From Sulfitobacter sp. (GTDB taxonomy: Bacteria > Pseudomonadota > Alphaproteobacteria > Rhodobacterales > Rhodobacteraceae), in contig JAPKCR010000136.1 of NCBI GenBank assembly GCA_026421135.1, positions 1 to 6,516 on the forward strand: DNA of 6,516 nucleotides. The letters run 5' to 3'. The notes under the pieces are model-generated. The model ran no database searches. It was not told the DNA's origin and saw nothing but the letters and a program-made list of their open reading frames with translations. Shown here one piece after another: positions 1 to 6,493 of the stretch. The position numbers and the translations under genes were made by a program. The stretch's first letter is position 1; the number at the start of each line of letters is the position of its first letter.

Positions 1-248
1 AACGCGCTGAAACTCTCGACATGTTGCGTCGAAATATTAGTCAATTAGACCAGGAATTGAAGCTTATGGGATATGCGGATCCAGGGTTTTCATTCAGCCA
101 AGAGGGCAGCGGTAACGATGAGAAACCCGATGGCCGGGACAGTGACGTTTCGATTTTTCAAGATCACTCAACGACACCCCCCCACCAATCAAACAGTGAC
201 GATCAAGATGATCTCCAAACTCAATCCGGCATCGATATACGCTTATAG
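1..248 (+). CDS. fliK: Flagellar hook-length control protein FliK, C-terminal fragment
   Basis: The 5' part of the gene lies beyond the left edge. The open frame runs from base 3 to the TAG at 246-248 and gives 81 visible residues. The first visible residues (RAETLDMLRRNISQLDQEL, then LMGYADPGFSFSQ) resemble the end of the Flg_hook C-terminal domain of FliK, which senses hook length and switches the flagellar export gate from hook to filament substrates. After this the protein has about 45 polar, acidic, low-complexity residues and ends in GIDIRL; such disordered tails are common in FliK. The assignment is supported by flgD starting 12 bases downstream, a usual neighbour of fliK. A run of seven C (177-183) lies in the tail region. 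The ATG at 21 is an internal methionine, not the start. The family call is fairly sure, although only the last part of the domain is visible. Confidence 0.8.
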   Translation, partial: RAETLDMLRRNISQLDQELKLMGYADPGFSFSQEGSGNDEKPDGRDSDVSIFQDHSTTPPHQSNSDDQDDLQTQSGIDIRL

Positions 249-251
249 GGA
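247..251 (+). promoter_or_regulatory. Ribosome binding site of flgD
   Basis: AGGGA lies nine bases before the flgD ATG at 261 and overlaps the fliK stop codon (TAG 246-248). This arrangement suggests that ribosomes finishing fliK help to start flgD. Confidence 0.45.
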
Positions 252-260
252 ATACCTAAG

Positions 261-929
261 ATGACAGCACTTACGGCAACAGCGCTCACCGCCTCAACGC
301 CACAAACCACCTCGGCAATTAGCAAGACCGAAAGCGGTATCTCATCTGACTTTGAAACGTTCCTGAAAATGTTGACTACCCAAGCACGCTATCAGGATCC
401 ACTTGAACCGATTGATTCATCGCAATACTCGGCTCAGCTGGCCCAGTTCTCTATGGTTGAGCAGCAAGTTCTTTCTAATGATCTCCTAACGGCCCTATCA
501 ACCCAATTGGGCGGTGGCGGCATCAGCCAGATCGCAAGCTGGATTGGGATGGAAGCACGAACAATCGCCCCTGTTCAGTTTGACGGATCACCCATCACGG
601 TCCTACCAACCCCAGCGGCGAATGCAGATCGAGCGGAGTTGGTTGTCTACAACGCGCAAGGTGCTGAAGTGCAGCGGCACATCATTCCCATTGCTGAAGA
701 AAAGATACAGTGGGCAGGGGTATCACCGAATGGAACCCCGTTTCCGAACGGCAATTACAGCTTTAAGGTAGAAAGCTTCAAGACGGGCGAGGTGATCGGC
801 GACGCGGCCGCTGCCACCTATTCCCGTATTACCGAGGCAAGGATTGAAAACGGTTCCACCCATCTGGTTCTTGCCGGAGGGAGTAAAATTACCACAACAG
901 ATGTTACTGCCCTGCGCGAGTCCGGTTAG
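261..929 (+). CDS. flgD: Flagellar hook assembly (hook-cap scaffolding) protein FlgD
   Basis: FlgD forms the temporary cap at the tip of the growing hook and guides polymerisation of FlgE; it is exported by the flagellar type III system and is absent from the finished flagellum. The 222-residue product has the usual length of the family. Residues 31-75 hold the conserved N-terminal FlgD block, with DFETFLKMLTTQ, YQDPLEPIDSSQ and AQLAQFSMVEQQ. A glycine run at 84-87 links this to the C-terminal part. From about residue 124 (AELVVYNAQG) to 172 comes the Ig/FnIII-like cap domain, including NGTPFPNGNYSF. There is no cleavable signal peptide, as expected for a type III substrate. The ATG at 261 is preceded by AGGGA and gives a normal Thr/Ala/Ser-rich export-type N-terminus. 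It lies 12 bases after fliK, in the same unit. Its last four bases overlap the end of the convergent ugd gene. Confidence 0.95.
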   Translation: MTALTATALTASTPQTTSAISKTESGISSDFETFLKMLTTQARYQDPLEPIDSSQYSAQLAQFSMVEQQVLSNDLLTALSTQLGGGGISQIASWIGMEARTIAPVQFDGSPITVLPTPAANADRAELVVYNAQGAEVQRHIIPIAEEKIQWAGVSPNGTPFPNGNYSFKVESFKTGEVIGDAAAATYSRITEARIENGSTHLVLAGGSKITTTDVTALRESG

Positions 930-2245
930 ACCCCAAAACCTTCACGACCAATGGACACATATGCGCTAAATCCTGCACGCTTTGCATCCTTGGGAGTATA
1001 AATATTACGCAAATCCGCCATAACTGGCGTCGTCATCCGTTTTGCAATCCGTTTCAGGTCTAAGGCTCTAAACTCATTCCACTCGGTCAAAATAACCAAA
1101 GCATCAGCGTTTTGAGCGGCTTTGTAGGCATCCTCAAGCCAAGAAACGCCCGGCAAAAGGGGCTCTCCCTCACGCCTGCCCTGCGGATCAACGACCCGTA
1201 CTTTTGCCCCGTTTCCAACAAGAGATGGTATGATCGTGAGGCTTGGGGAATCGCGCATATCGTCAGTATTCGGCTTAAAGGTCACACCTAGAATAGCTAT
1301 AGTTTTGCCATTTACCGACCCTCCGCAGATGTCGACAACTTTGTCGACCATCCTACGTTTCACCTCGTCATTCACCTTGATGACGGTTTCTGTGAGTTGC
1401 ATTGGGCTTGAATGATCTTGGCCCATCCGTGCCAAAGCTTGCGTGTCCTTGGGAAAGCAACTTCCGCCATAACCAGGTCCGGCATGCAAAAACTTTGACC
1501 CAATCCGGTTATCAAGCCCCATACCTTTTGAGACCATTTTGACATCTGCACCCGTCCGTTCACATAGGGCTGCGATCTCGTTGATAAAGGTAATTTTCAT
1601 CGCCAAAAAGGCGTTGGCTGCATATTTGATCATCTCCGCGCTTTCCAGGTCGGTGACCATGATCGCAAATTCACGAAGCGAAAGCGGGCGATAGATGGCA
1701 CCCATCACGTCGGCCGCACGCTCGCCTTGTACGCCGACAACCACACGGTCAGGGCGCATGAAATCATCGATTGCCGCCCCTTCCCGCAAGAATTCAGGGT
1801 TCGAAGCCACATCAAAGTCTGCTTTCGGATTGGCCTTGGAAATCGTCTTTTTCACTTGCCTGTTTGTCCCGACGGGAACAGTCGATTTTGTCACAACGAC
1901 CGCATATCCCGTCAACGCGTCCGCAATCTCGGCTGCGGCAGCCATCACGTAGGTCAGATCAGCATGCCCATCGCCCCGGCGTGTCGGTGTACCAACCGCG
2001 ATAAAAACAGCGTCAGCACCGGCGACTGCCGCTTTTAGGTCTTGGGTAAATGAAAGACGACCGGCATTGACGTTCTTTGCCATCAAGTCATCAAGCCCTG
2101 GTTCGTAAATTGGGACTACACCCTTTTCAAGCTGTGCTATCTTGTTCGGGTCCTTGTCGACGCAGACCACATCGTGACCAAAGTCTGAAAAACAAACTCC
2201 AGAAACCAAGCCGACATATCCGGTCCCAATCATCGCAATCTTCAT
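926..2245 (-). CDS. ugd: UDP-glucose 6-dehydrogenase
   Basis: This cytosolic enzyme oxidises UDP-glucose to UDP-glucuronate with two NAD+, supplying a precursor for exopolysaccharide, capsule or LPS sugars. The 439-residue length is typical. The N-terminal Rossmann domain opens with MKIAMIGTGYVGLVSG (GxGYVG at 7-12) and has D30 at the end of the second strand. Further family motifs are VGTPT (84-88), STVPVGT (121-127) and NPEFLREG (149-156, with E151). The central helix carries EMIKYAANAF (204-213), giving the catalytic Lys207 and Asn211. The active-site block AGPGYGGSCFPKD (255-267) holds the nucleophile Cys263 and Asp267. The C-terminal UDP-binding domain includes ILGVTFKPNTDDMRDSPS (318-335) and TEWNEF (387-392). 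All key residues are present, so an active enzyme is expected. The ATG has AGGAG nine bases upstream. The gene could be served by its own promoter in the 99-base gap or by read-through from the polyamine operon. No glycosyltransferase neighbour is visible to show which polymer it feeds. Confidence 0.97.
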   Translation of the reverse strand: MKIAMIGTGYVGLVSGVCFSDFGHDVVCVDKDPNKIAQLEKGVVPIYEPGLDDLMAKNVNAGRLSFTQDLKAAVAGADAVFIAVGTPTRRGDGHADLTYVMAAAAEIADALTGYAVVVTKSTVPVGTNRQVKKTISKANPKADFDVASNPEFLREGAAIDDFMRPDRVVVGVQGERAADVMGAIYRPLSLREFAIMVTDLESAEMIKYAANAFLAMKITFINEIAALCERTGADVKMVSKGMGLDNRIGSKFLHAGPGYGGSCFPKDTQALARMGQDHSSPMQLTETVIKVNDEVKRRMVDKVVDICGGSVNGKTIAILGVTFKPNTDDMRDSPSLTIIPSLVGNGAKVRVVDPQGRREGEPLLPGVSWLEDAYKAAQNADALVILTEWNEFRALDLKRIAKRMTTPVMADLRNIYTPKDAKRAGFSAYVSIGREGFGV

Positions 2246-2254
2246 TGAAAGAAA

Positions 2255-2259
2255 CTCCT
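2255..2259 (-). promoter_or_regulatory. Ribosome binding site of ugd
   Basis: On the minus strand AGGAG stands nine bases before the ugd ATG. It is the clearest Shine-Dalgarno of the two complete minus-strand genes around the gap and fixes the ugd start at 2245. Confidence 0.75.
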
Positions 2260-2272
2260 AAATATCTTGTAT

Positions 2273-2290
2273 AAAAACGGGCCAAGCCCA
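2273..2290 (-). terminator. Possible weak intrinsic terminator or leader hairpin after the oxidoreductase gene
   Basis: On the minus strand GGGC-TTG-GCCC can fold into a 4-bp GC stem with a 3-base loop, extendable by one U-G pair, followed by G and then five T. The shape is that of a factor-independent terminator downstream of the polyamine operon. The stem is short, so it may instead be only a leader hairpin or protein site ahead of ugd. This copy is one half of the direct repeat described separately. Confidence 0.3.
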
Positions 2291-2330
2291 ACCTTAAAAT
2301 ATAATCTACAAACTGGGCCAAGCCCCACTT
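2275..2330. repeat. Two imperfect direct repeats, each with a self-complementary GGGCCAAGCCC core
   Basis: The 11-base core GGGCCAAGCCC occurs exactly at 2279-2289 and 2315-2325, 36 bases apart centre to centre. Each core is itself an inverted repeat (GGGC, CAA loop, GCCC). The similarity extends on both sides: AAAC precedes both copies (with one extra T in the second), and related A/C/T-rich sequence ending in CTT follows. Between the cores lies an AT-rich stretch with TATAAT-like strings on both strands. The pair fills most of the gap between the oxidoreductase and ugd genes. It could be a duplicated regulator site, a double RNA hairpin in the ugd leader, or the remains of a small intergenic repeat. 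The sequence alone does not decide. Confidence 0.7.
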
Positions 2331-2344
2331 TGTGTCAACGCATT

Positions 2345-3673
2345 CTATCGGTCCGCAAGCCCATAGCCCAGATAGGCAAGCGGTAAAAGAGCCCGTCTGA
2401 GCCTGCCCAGCTCGAACCGTGACAATGGCATTTTCATGGATGCTGAATAGGGTTCATCATCATTTTTTCCAAGGATGACACTGGCAGCAAGCGCGCCACA
2501 ATATGTCCCCATTGCAACGCCGTTTCCATGGTAGCAAAGGCTCGCAAACGTACCTTTTTCGTTTGGCACCGGCCCCACGAACGGCATTTTGTTTCGGGCA
2601 ATACACACCATTCCAGACCAGCCAAAAGGTGTCTCGACATGGTTCCACGCTGGAAAAAATGCCTCAAAATCACGTCTCACGTTGGAAATTGCCCGTTTTT
2701 CTGCTGTCGATCCTGTCAGCAGGCCACCCCTCATACCAAACAACATCCGCCGGTCGGGCATCAATCTGAAGTAATGCAACAAGTTCCGGGTATCATAGAC
2801 CATCTGATCGCTGAACCAGCCCGCGGCATCAATTTCATCGTCGGTTAACGGGCGCGTAACAATCACGCTTGATTGCGCAGGCATATAACGCCCCCCAACC
2901 CAGTCTGACAAATCCTCGGAGCTGTACCCATTCGTAGCGATTAGCAGTTTTTCTGCGCTAAGCGACCCGTTCAGCAAATGAATATGATGTCCGTTAGGCG
3001 TTTTGGAGATTTTTTGCGCCGTGCTGTCATGGTAAATCACCACGCCCGCCTTCTCGGCAGCATCGGCAAGCCCGGTTACATATTTGCGAGGGTTTAATGC
3101 AAAACCAGCTGGAATAGTTAGCGCGCCGTAAAAATCGCCGTTCAGGCCGTGCTCTGCAAGAGCATCCTTCTCTATCAGCTTCGCATCAAGGCCATAGTTT
3201 TCCTTGATTTGTTGCACACGACCCCGCAGGACGCTCATGTCTTTCGGTCTATGAGCAAGCTCGGTCTCGCCATCGGAGTGGCGATCAATCTCGATATTGT
3301 GGCGCTTGGTTAAAGTATCTACCAGATTGACCGCAGCCAATTCTGCTTTACGAAACACGAGCCGGTCAGCGCGCCCGAACTTCCGGTCCAAGGCTTGATC
3401 GCCCAAGCGGCCGCCACCCAAACAGCAAAACCCGCCATTGCGCCCCGAAGCACCCCACCCGACATAGCGGCTTTCCAAAACCGTCACTTTGACGCCCGCC
3501 TGAGCAAGGTGCAGTGCCGCAGAAAGCCCGGTAAAACCGCCGCCTATAATTGCAACATCGCAGGTATGATCTCCGTCCAAAGCAGGGCGCTCAACTGCGT
3601 CGCAGGTTTGATCCCACCAGCATTTGGCTCGAGGCACATCACCATAGGCAAAATCGCCGTAGATGTGCCTCAC
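2345..3673 (-). CDS. FAD-dependent oxidoreductase, PuuB-like (gamma-glutamylputrescine oxidase family)
   Basis: A 442-residue flavoprotein of the D-amino-acid oxidase (DAO) superfamily. The FAD-binding Rossmann motif is at 39-60 (DVAIIGGGFTGLSAALHLAQAG) with Glu67 ending the second strand to hold the ribose. GASGRNGGF (74-82) is the usual DAO-type flavin/active-site loop. The C-terminal FAD-contacting motif YHGNGVAMGTYCGALAA lies at 381-397, and a basic-aromatic tail ends in YGLADR. Members close to this form act on gamma-glutamylputrescine or related amines, making an aldehyde, NH3 and H2O2; the substrate here is inferred from the potGHI neighbours. The start is GTG at 3673, whose last two bases form part of the potI stop codon (GTGA overlap). 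Only a weak GGGG stands upstream, consistent with translational coupling. No PuuA-type ligase or aldehyde dehydrogenase is in the window, so the pathway is incomplete here. Other possible substrates are other amines or N-methylated amino acids. Confidence 0.85.
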   Translation of the reverse strand: MRHIYGDFAYGDVPRAKCWWDQTCDAVERPALDGDHTCDVAIIGGGFTGLSAALHLAQAGVKVTVLESRYVGWGASGRNGGFCCLGGGRLGDQALDRKFGRADRLVFRKAELAAVNLVDTLTKRHNIEIDRHSDGETELAHRPKDMSVLRGRVQQIKENYGLDAKLIEKDALAEHGLNGDFYGALTIPAGFALNPRKYVTGLADAAEKAGVVIYHDSTAQKISKTPNGHHIHLLNGSLSAEKLLIATNGYSSEDLSDWVGGRYMPAQSSVIVTRPLTDDEIDAAGWFSDQMVYDTRNLLHYFRLMPDRRMLFGMRGGLLTGSTAEKRAISNVRRDFEAFFPAWNHVETPFGWSGMVCIARNKMPFVGPVPNEKGTFASLCYHGNGVAMGTYCGALAASVILGKNDDEPYSASMKMPLSRFELGRLRRALLPLAYLGYGLADR

Positions 3674-4491
3674 GTTGCCCCGCGTTCTGCCGCTTGCATG
3701 TCTTGCTGCGCTTTGACCGCATTGCGCTTAGAAATCAACGAAGCGCTGATTACACCCACTGTCACGATACCGATCATGATCGTCGACAATGCGTTGATCT
3801 CAGGCGACACACCTAACCGCACCGCGCTCCAGATCTTGATCGGGAGGGTGGTTGACGATGGACCCGTGGTAAAGGATGCGATCACCAGGTCATCTAGCGA
3901 CAAGGTAAAGGCAAGCAACCAGCCAGATATGACAGCCGGTGCAATGATCGGCAGGGTAACCAGGCGAAATGCGTCGAACGGCGAACATCCCAGATCAAGC
4001 GCTGCTTCCTCGAGAGACCGGTCAAACGACACCAGCCTCGACGATACGACGACCGACACATAACACATCGAGAATGTCGTATGCGCCAAGACGATTGTCA
4101 GCACACCGCGGTCCAGTCCAATTCCGATGAACAACAGCAAAAGCGACAGGCCCGTGATCACTTCGGGCATTACAAGCGGCGCATAAATCATGCCCGAGAA
4201 TAACGTACGGCCCAAGAACCGACCGCCCCGTACCAACACATAGGCCGCCATTGTGCCCAGTATTGTAGCTAAGGTCGAGGACGCGACAGCAACCTTGAGC
4301 GTGACCACCGCGGCATCTAGGAATGCCTCGTTCTGGATCAGCTCGCCGTACCATTTGGTTGAAAAGCCGGCCCAGACTGTGACCAGCTTTGAGCTGTTGA
4401 AACTATAGATCACCAGCAAAACCATCGGCAGGTAAAGAAACGCGAACCCAAGGGTCAGCGCAGTGACGTTGAACCAGCTTGCACGCCTCAT
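3670..4491 (-). CDS. potI: Putrescine ABC transporter permease PotI
   Basis: The second inner-membrane subunit of a PotFGHI-type putrescine importer. The 273-residue product begins MRRASWFNVTALTLGFAFLY and has about six membrane segments (roughly 9-30, 60-87, 100-124, 131-151, 185-207, 237-252). Strings typical of PotI are VIYSFNSSKLVTVWAG (27-42), VMPEVITGLSLLLLF (107-121), FTLSLDDLVIASF (195-207) and SPEINALST (229-237). The EAA loop that docks on the ATPase is EEAALDLGCSPFDAFRLVTLP (161-181). I chose the ATG at 4491 because it overlaps the potH stop as ATGA, has GGAGG seven bases upstream (4499-4503), and begins right before the first membrane helix. The same frame stays open up to an ATG at 4593, but that would add 34 Cys/Ala/Pro-rich residues unlike any permease N-terminus. 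It pairs with PotH to form the membrane channel. Confidence 0.93.
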   Translation of the reverse strand: MRRASWFNVTALTLGFAFLYLPMVLLVIYSFNSSKLVTVWAGFSTKWYGELIQNEAFLDAAVVTLKVAVASSTLATILGTMAAYVLVRGGRFLGRTLFSGMIYAPLVMPEVITGLSLLLLFIGIGLDRGVLTIVLAHTTFSMCYVSVVVSSRLVSFDRSLEEAALDLGCSPFDAFRLVTLPIIAPAVISGWLLAFTLSLDDLVIASFTTGPSSTTLPIKIWSAVRLGVSPEINALSTIMIGIVTVGVISASLISKRNAVKAQQDMQAAERGAT

Positions 4492-5369
4492 GTCTCGGCC
4501 TCCGCCTGGCGCTGCTGGTTGCGCTGGAACAGAATGATGGGCACGATCAGGATCAGCAACAAGATCACAGCAACAGCGCTCGCCACCGGCCAATCGCGGT
4601 TGTTAAAGAATTCCTCGAACAGGATTTTGCCAATCATCAAAGTGCCAGATCCGCCCAGCAGTGATGGAATGACAAATTCACCAAGCGCGGGGATAAATAC
4701 AAGAAAGCAGCCAGCTATGATGCCATTGCGCGACAGCGGAATGGTCACAAGCCAGAACGCTTTGGTACGTGAACATCCCAGATCTTCGGCCGCTTCGATC
4801 AAGGATTCATCAAGCCGGTCGAGCGCGGCATAGATTGGCAGGATCATGAATGGAAGATAGGTGTAGACGATCCCGATATAGACCGCAGTCGTCGTATTCA
4901 TGATTGTAAGCGGGGTAGTTATCAGGCCGCTCCACAGCAGAAACTGGTTCAAGAACCCTTCGTTGCTTAGAATACCAACCCACGCATAGACGCGGATCAA
5001 AAAACTGGTCCAGAATGGAAGGATCACCAGCATCATCAAAGTTGGCCGCCATTCTTCTGGTGCGCGCGCCATGCCATATGCCATTGGATAACCCACCAAT
5101 AGCGCCAGAACTGTCGAGAACAATGCGATCTTCAAGCTGCTAAGATATGCTTTCCAATACAGATCATCCGTTGTCAGAAAGACAAAGTTCTCAAAATCAA
5201 ACGCTTTGATCATCTGCCCGATGCCGTCTTTCAATGTCGGCGCGTAAGGCGGAATAGAAAGTGCCAGATCAGACAGCGATATCTTGAACACGATAAAGAA
5301 TGGGATCAGGAAAAGCGCCAACAACCAGAAGTAGGGCACTGCGATTAGAAGAAAGCGCCGCATATTCAT
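4488..5369 (-). CDS. potH: Putrescine ABC transporter permease PotH
   Basis: The first inner-membrane subunit of the putrescine importer. From the ATG at 5369 it has 293 residues and about six membrane segments (roughly 5-30, 77-100, 110-131, 160-181, 214-235, 263-282), with a large periplasmic loop between the first two. PotH-like strings are IPFFIVFKISLSDLA (22-36), WTSFLIRVYAWVGIL (120-134), YIGIVYTYLPFMILPIY (164-180) and EFFNNRDWPVASAVAV (253-268). The EAA loop is EAAEDLGCSRTKAFWLVTIP (192-211). The ATG at 5369 overlaps the potG stop as ATGA, which is why I chose it; in-frame ATGs at 5402 (304 residues) and 5426 (312 residues) add a basic N-terminal stretch and cannot be excluded, since some PotH proteins carry a cytoplasmic leader. 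An ATG at 5363 is also possible. The Shine-Dalgarno of the chosen start is poor, as expected for a coupled gene. Confidence 0.92.
   Translation of the reverse strand: MNMRRFLLIAVPYFWLLALFLIPFFIVFKISLSDLALSIPPYAPTLKDGIGQMIKAFDFENFVFLTTDDLYWKAYLSSLKIALFSTVLALLVGYPMAYGMARAPEEWRPTLMMLVILPFWTSFLIRVYAWVGILSNEGFLNQFLLWSGLITTPLTIMNTTTAVYIGIVYTYLPFMILPIYAALDRLDESLIEAAEDLGCSRTKAFWLVTIPLSRNGIIAGCFLVFIPALGEFVIPSLLGGSGTLMIGKILFEEFFNNRDWPVASAVAVILLLILIVPIILFQRNQQRQAEAET
4499..4503 (-). promoter_or_regulatory. Ribosome binding site that fixes the potI start
   Basis: GGAGG on the minus strand lies inside the end of potH, seven bases before the ATG at 4491. It supports the 273-residue potI reading over the longer frame that starts at 4593. 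Confidence 0.65.
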
Positions 5370-6493
5370 CGCTCTAGCAACACGCCAGCGGTGGCGTTCC
5401 ATGAGACCCAAACCTTGTCTTCCCATGTGATCTCTCGCCGGGAAAGACGTCGGGTGTTTGCCATCTGTGCCTTGATGATTTTCCCGCCCGCAAGCTGTAC
5501 ATAGTAAGTGCTAAGGTTACCCAAATACGCGATATCCAAAACACTCCCTTCAATGGTGTTTCTTTCATCCACTGGCTTCTCAGTGGTGATCGAAATCTTC
5601 TCTGGTCTGATCGCAAGATGGGCTTTCTGACCATCGCTAAAAGGCACATCAGAAGTCGCCGTAATTGGCGATTCATTTTCGGCCCAATCAAGAGAATAGA
5701 CGCCATCACCTGCAGGTCTGATCGTCCCCTCAATAATATTCACATCGCCAATGAAATCAGCAACGTAAACTGAATTTGGTGCCTCATAGATGCCATCCGG
5801 GGTCGCAACTTGAATGATGCGTCCTTCGTCCATGACGGCGACCCGGCTTGCCACGGTCATCGCTTCTTCTTGGTCGTGGGTCACAATCACAAAGGTTGTT
5901 CCCGTGCCTTCTTGGATGTCCATCAGTTCAAACTGGGTATCTTGCCGCAGTTTCTTGTCCAAAGCCCCAAGGGGTTCGTCCAAAAGCAACAGCTTTGGTG
6001 CCTTTGCCAATGACCGCGCAAGGGCGACCCGCTGGCGTTGACCGCCTGAAATCTGATGCGGTTTGCGACCCGCAAATTTGGTCAGTCGCGTCAATTTCAA
6101 CATTTCTTCGACACGGGCGGCGATGGCGCGCTTGTCCATGTCCCCACGCTTAAGTCCGAAAGCGATGTTTTCCCAAACACTTAGATGCGGGAACAAGGCA
6201 TAGGATTGGAACATCATATTCACCGCCCGTTTATTGGGCGGGATACCAGCGATGTTCTTCCCGGCCAATTCCATCTTGCCCGAGGTCGGATTCTCAAAAC
6301 CCGCTAACATTCGCATCATCGTCGTTTTGCCACAGCCTGATGGCCCCAGCAGTGCAAAGAATTCTTTCTCGTAAATGTTCAGTGTCAGGTCGTCGATCGC
6401 AGTGAAATCGCCGAATTTCTTGGTCACGTTCTCAAACCGGATCAGCGGCTTTTCGTTCGGGTCATCCCAAGGGGCAAATATTTTCTGGCTCAC
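5366..6493 (-). CDS. potG: Putrescine ABC transporter ATP-binding protein PotG
   Basis: The cytoplasmic ATPase that drives the PotHI channel. It has 375 residues. Visible motifs are the Walker A GPSGCGKTT (50-58), Q-loop Gln96 in MMFQSYALFPHLS, ABC signature ISGGQRQRVALARS (148-161), Walker B LLLLDEP (168-174), D-loop GALDKK and H-loop His206 in VTHDQEEA. A C-terminal TOBE-type regulatory domain follows from about residue 250 (DVNIIEG, AIRPEKI, IAYLGNLSTYYVQL). The C-terminal strings and the ALDKKLR stretch match PotG better than PotA. The start is GTG at 6493: the codon directly before it in frame is TAA, and no other start lies before the nucleotide-binding fold begins, so this is the longest possible reading. 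AAGGA lies about 11 bases upstream. Because the gene begins only 23 bases from the window edge, the preceding gene, probably the binding protein, is not seen. All catalytic residues are intact. Confidence 0.95.
   Translation of the reverse strand: MSQKIFAPWDDPNEKPLIRFENVTKKFGDFTAIDDLTLNIYEKEFFALLGPSGCGKTTMMRMLAGFENPTSGKMELAGKNIAGIPPNKRAVNMMFQSYALFPHLSVWENIAFGLKRGDMDKRAIAARVEEMLKLTRLTKFAGRKPHQISGGQRQRVALARSLAKAPKLLLLDEPLGALDKKLRQDTQFELMDIQEGTGTTFVIVTHDQEEAMTVASRVAVMDEGRIIQVATPDGIYEAPNSVYVADFIGDVNIIEGTIRPAGDGVYSLDWAENESPITATSDVPFSDGQKAHLAIRPEKISITTEKPVDERNTIEGSVLDIAYLGNLSTYYVQLAGGKIIKAQMANTRRLSRREITWEDKVWVSWNATAGVLLER

Noticed and set aside
1331..1348. Two GTCGAC palindromes six bases apart
   Set aside because: They lie inside ugd and simply encode the VDKVVD stretch, so codon content explains them.
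2300..2305. TATAAT on the plus strand as a -10 box
   Set aside because: There is no matching -35 (the 17-spaced position reads ACGGGC) and no plus-strand gene downstream; it is part of an AT-rich spacer.
2127..2321. A 64-codon minus-strand frame spanning the ugd start and the upstream gap
   Set aside because: It overlaps ugd in another frame, runs through the repeat region, and has no recognisable domain or good ribosome site.
2333..2338. TTGACA on the minus strand as a -35 box for ugd
   Set aside because: No acceptable -10 lies 16-18 bases downstream; the nearest AT-rich candidates are about 24 or more bases away, so a sigma-70 promoter is not supported.
3395..4063. A 222-codon plus-strand open frame antisense to the oxidoreductase/potI junction
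   Set aside because: It lies opposite two well-supported genes, shows no recognisable domain, and reads like the reverse shadow of coding sequence.
4492..4593. A 34-residue N-terminal extension of potI
   Set aside because: It lies wholly within potH, is Cys/Ala/Pro-rich, and the ATG at 4491 has both GGAGG and an ATGA overlap.
5370..5426. A longer potH starting at 5426 or 5402
   Set aside because: Possible, but neither start has a good Shine-Dalgarno, and the ATG at 5369 gives the same overlap type as the other junctions. Kept only as an alternative.
5374..5733. A 119-codon minus-strand frame within potG
   Set aside because: It is a same-strand, out-of-frame shadow of the conserved C-terminal TOBE region of potG.
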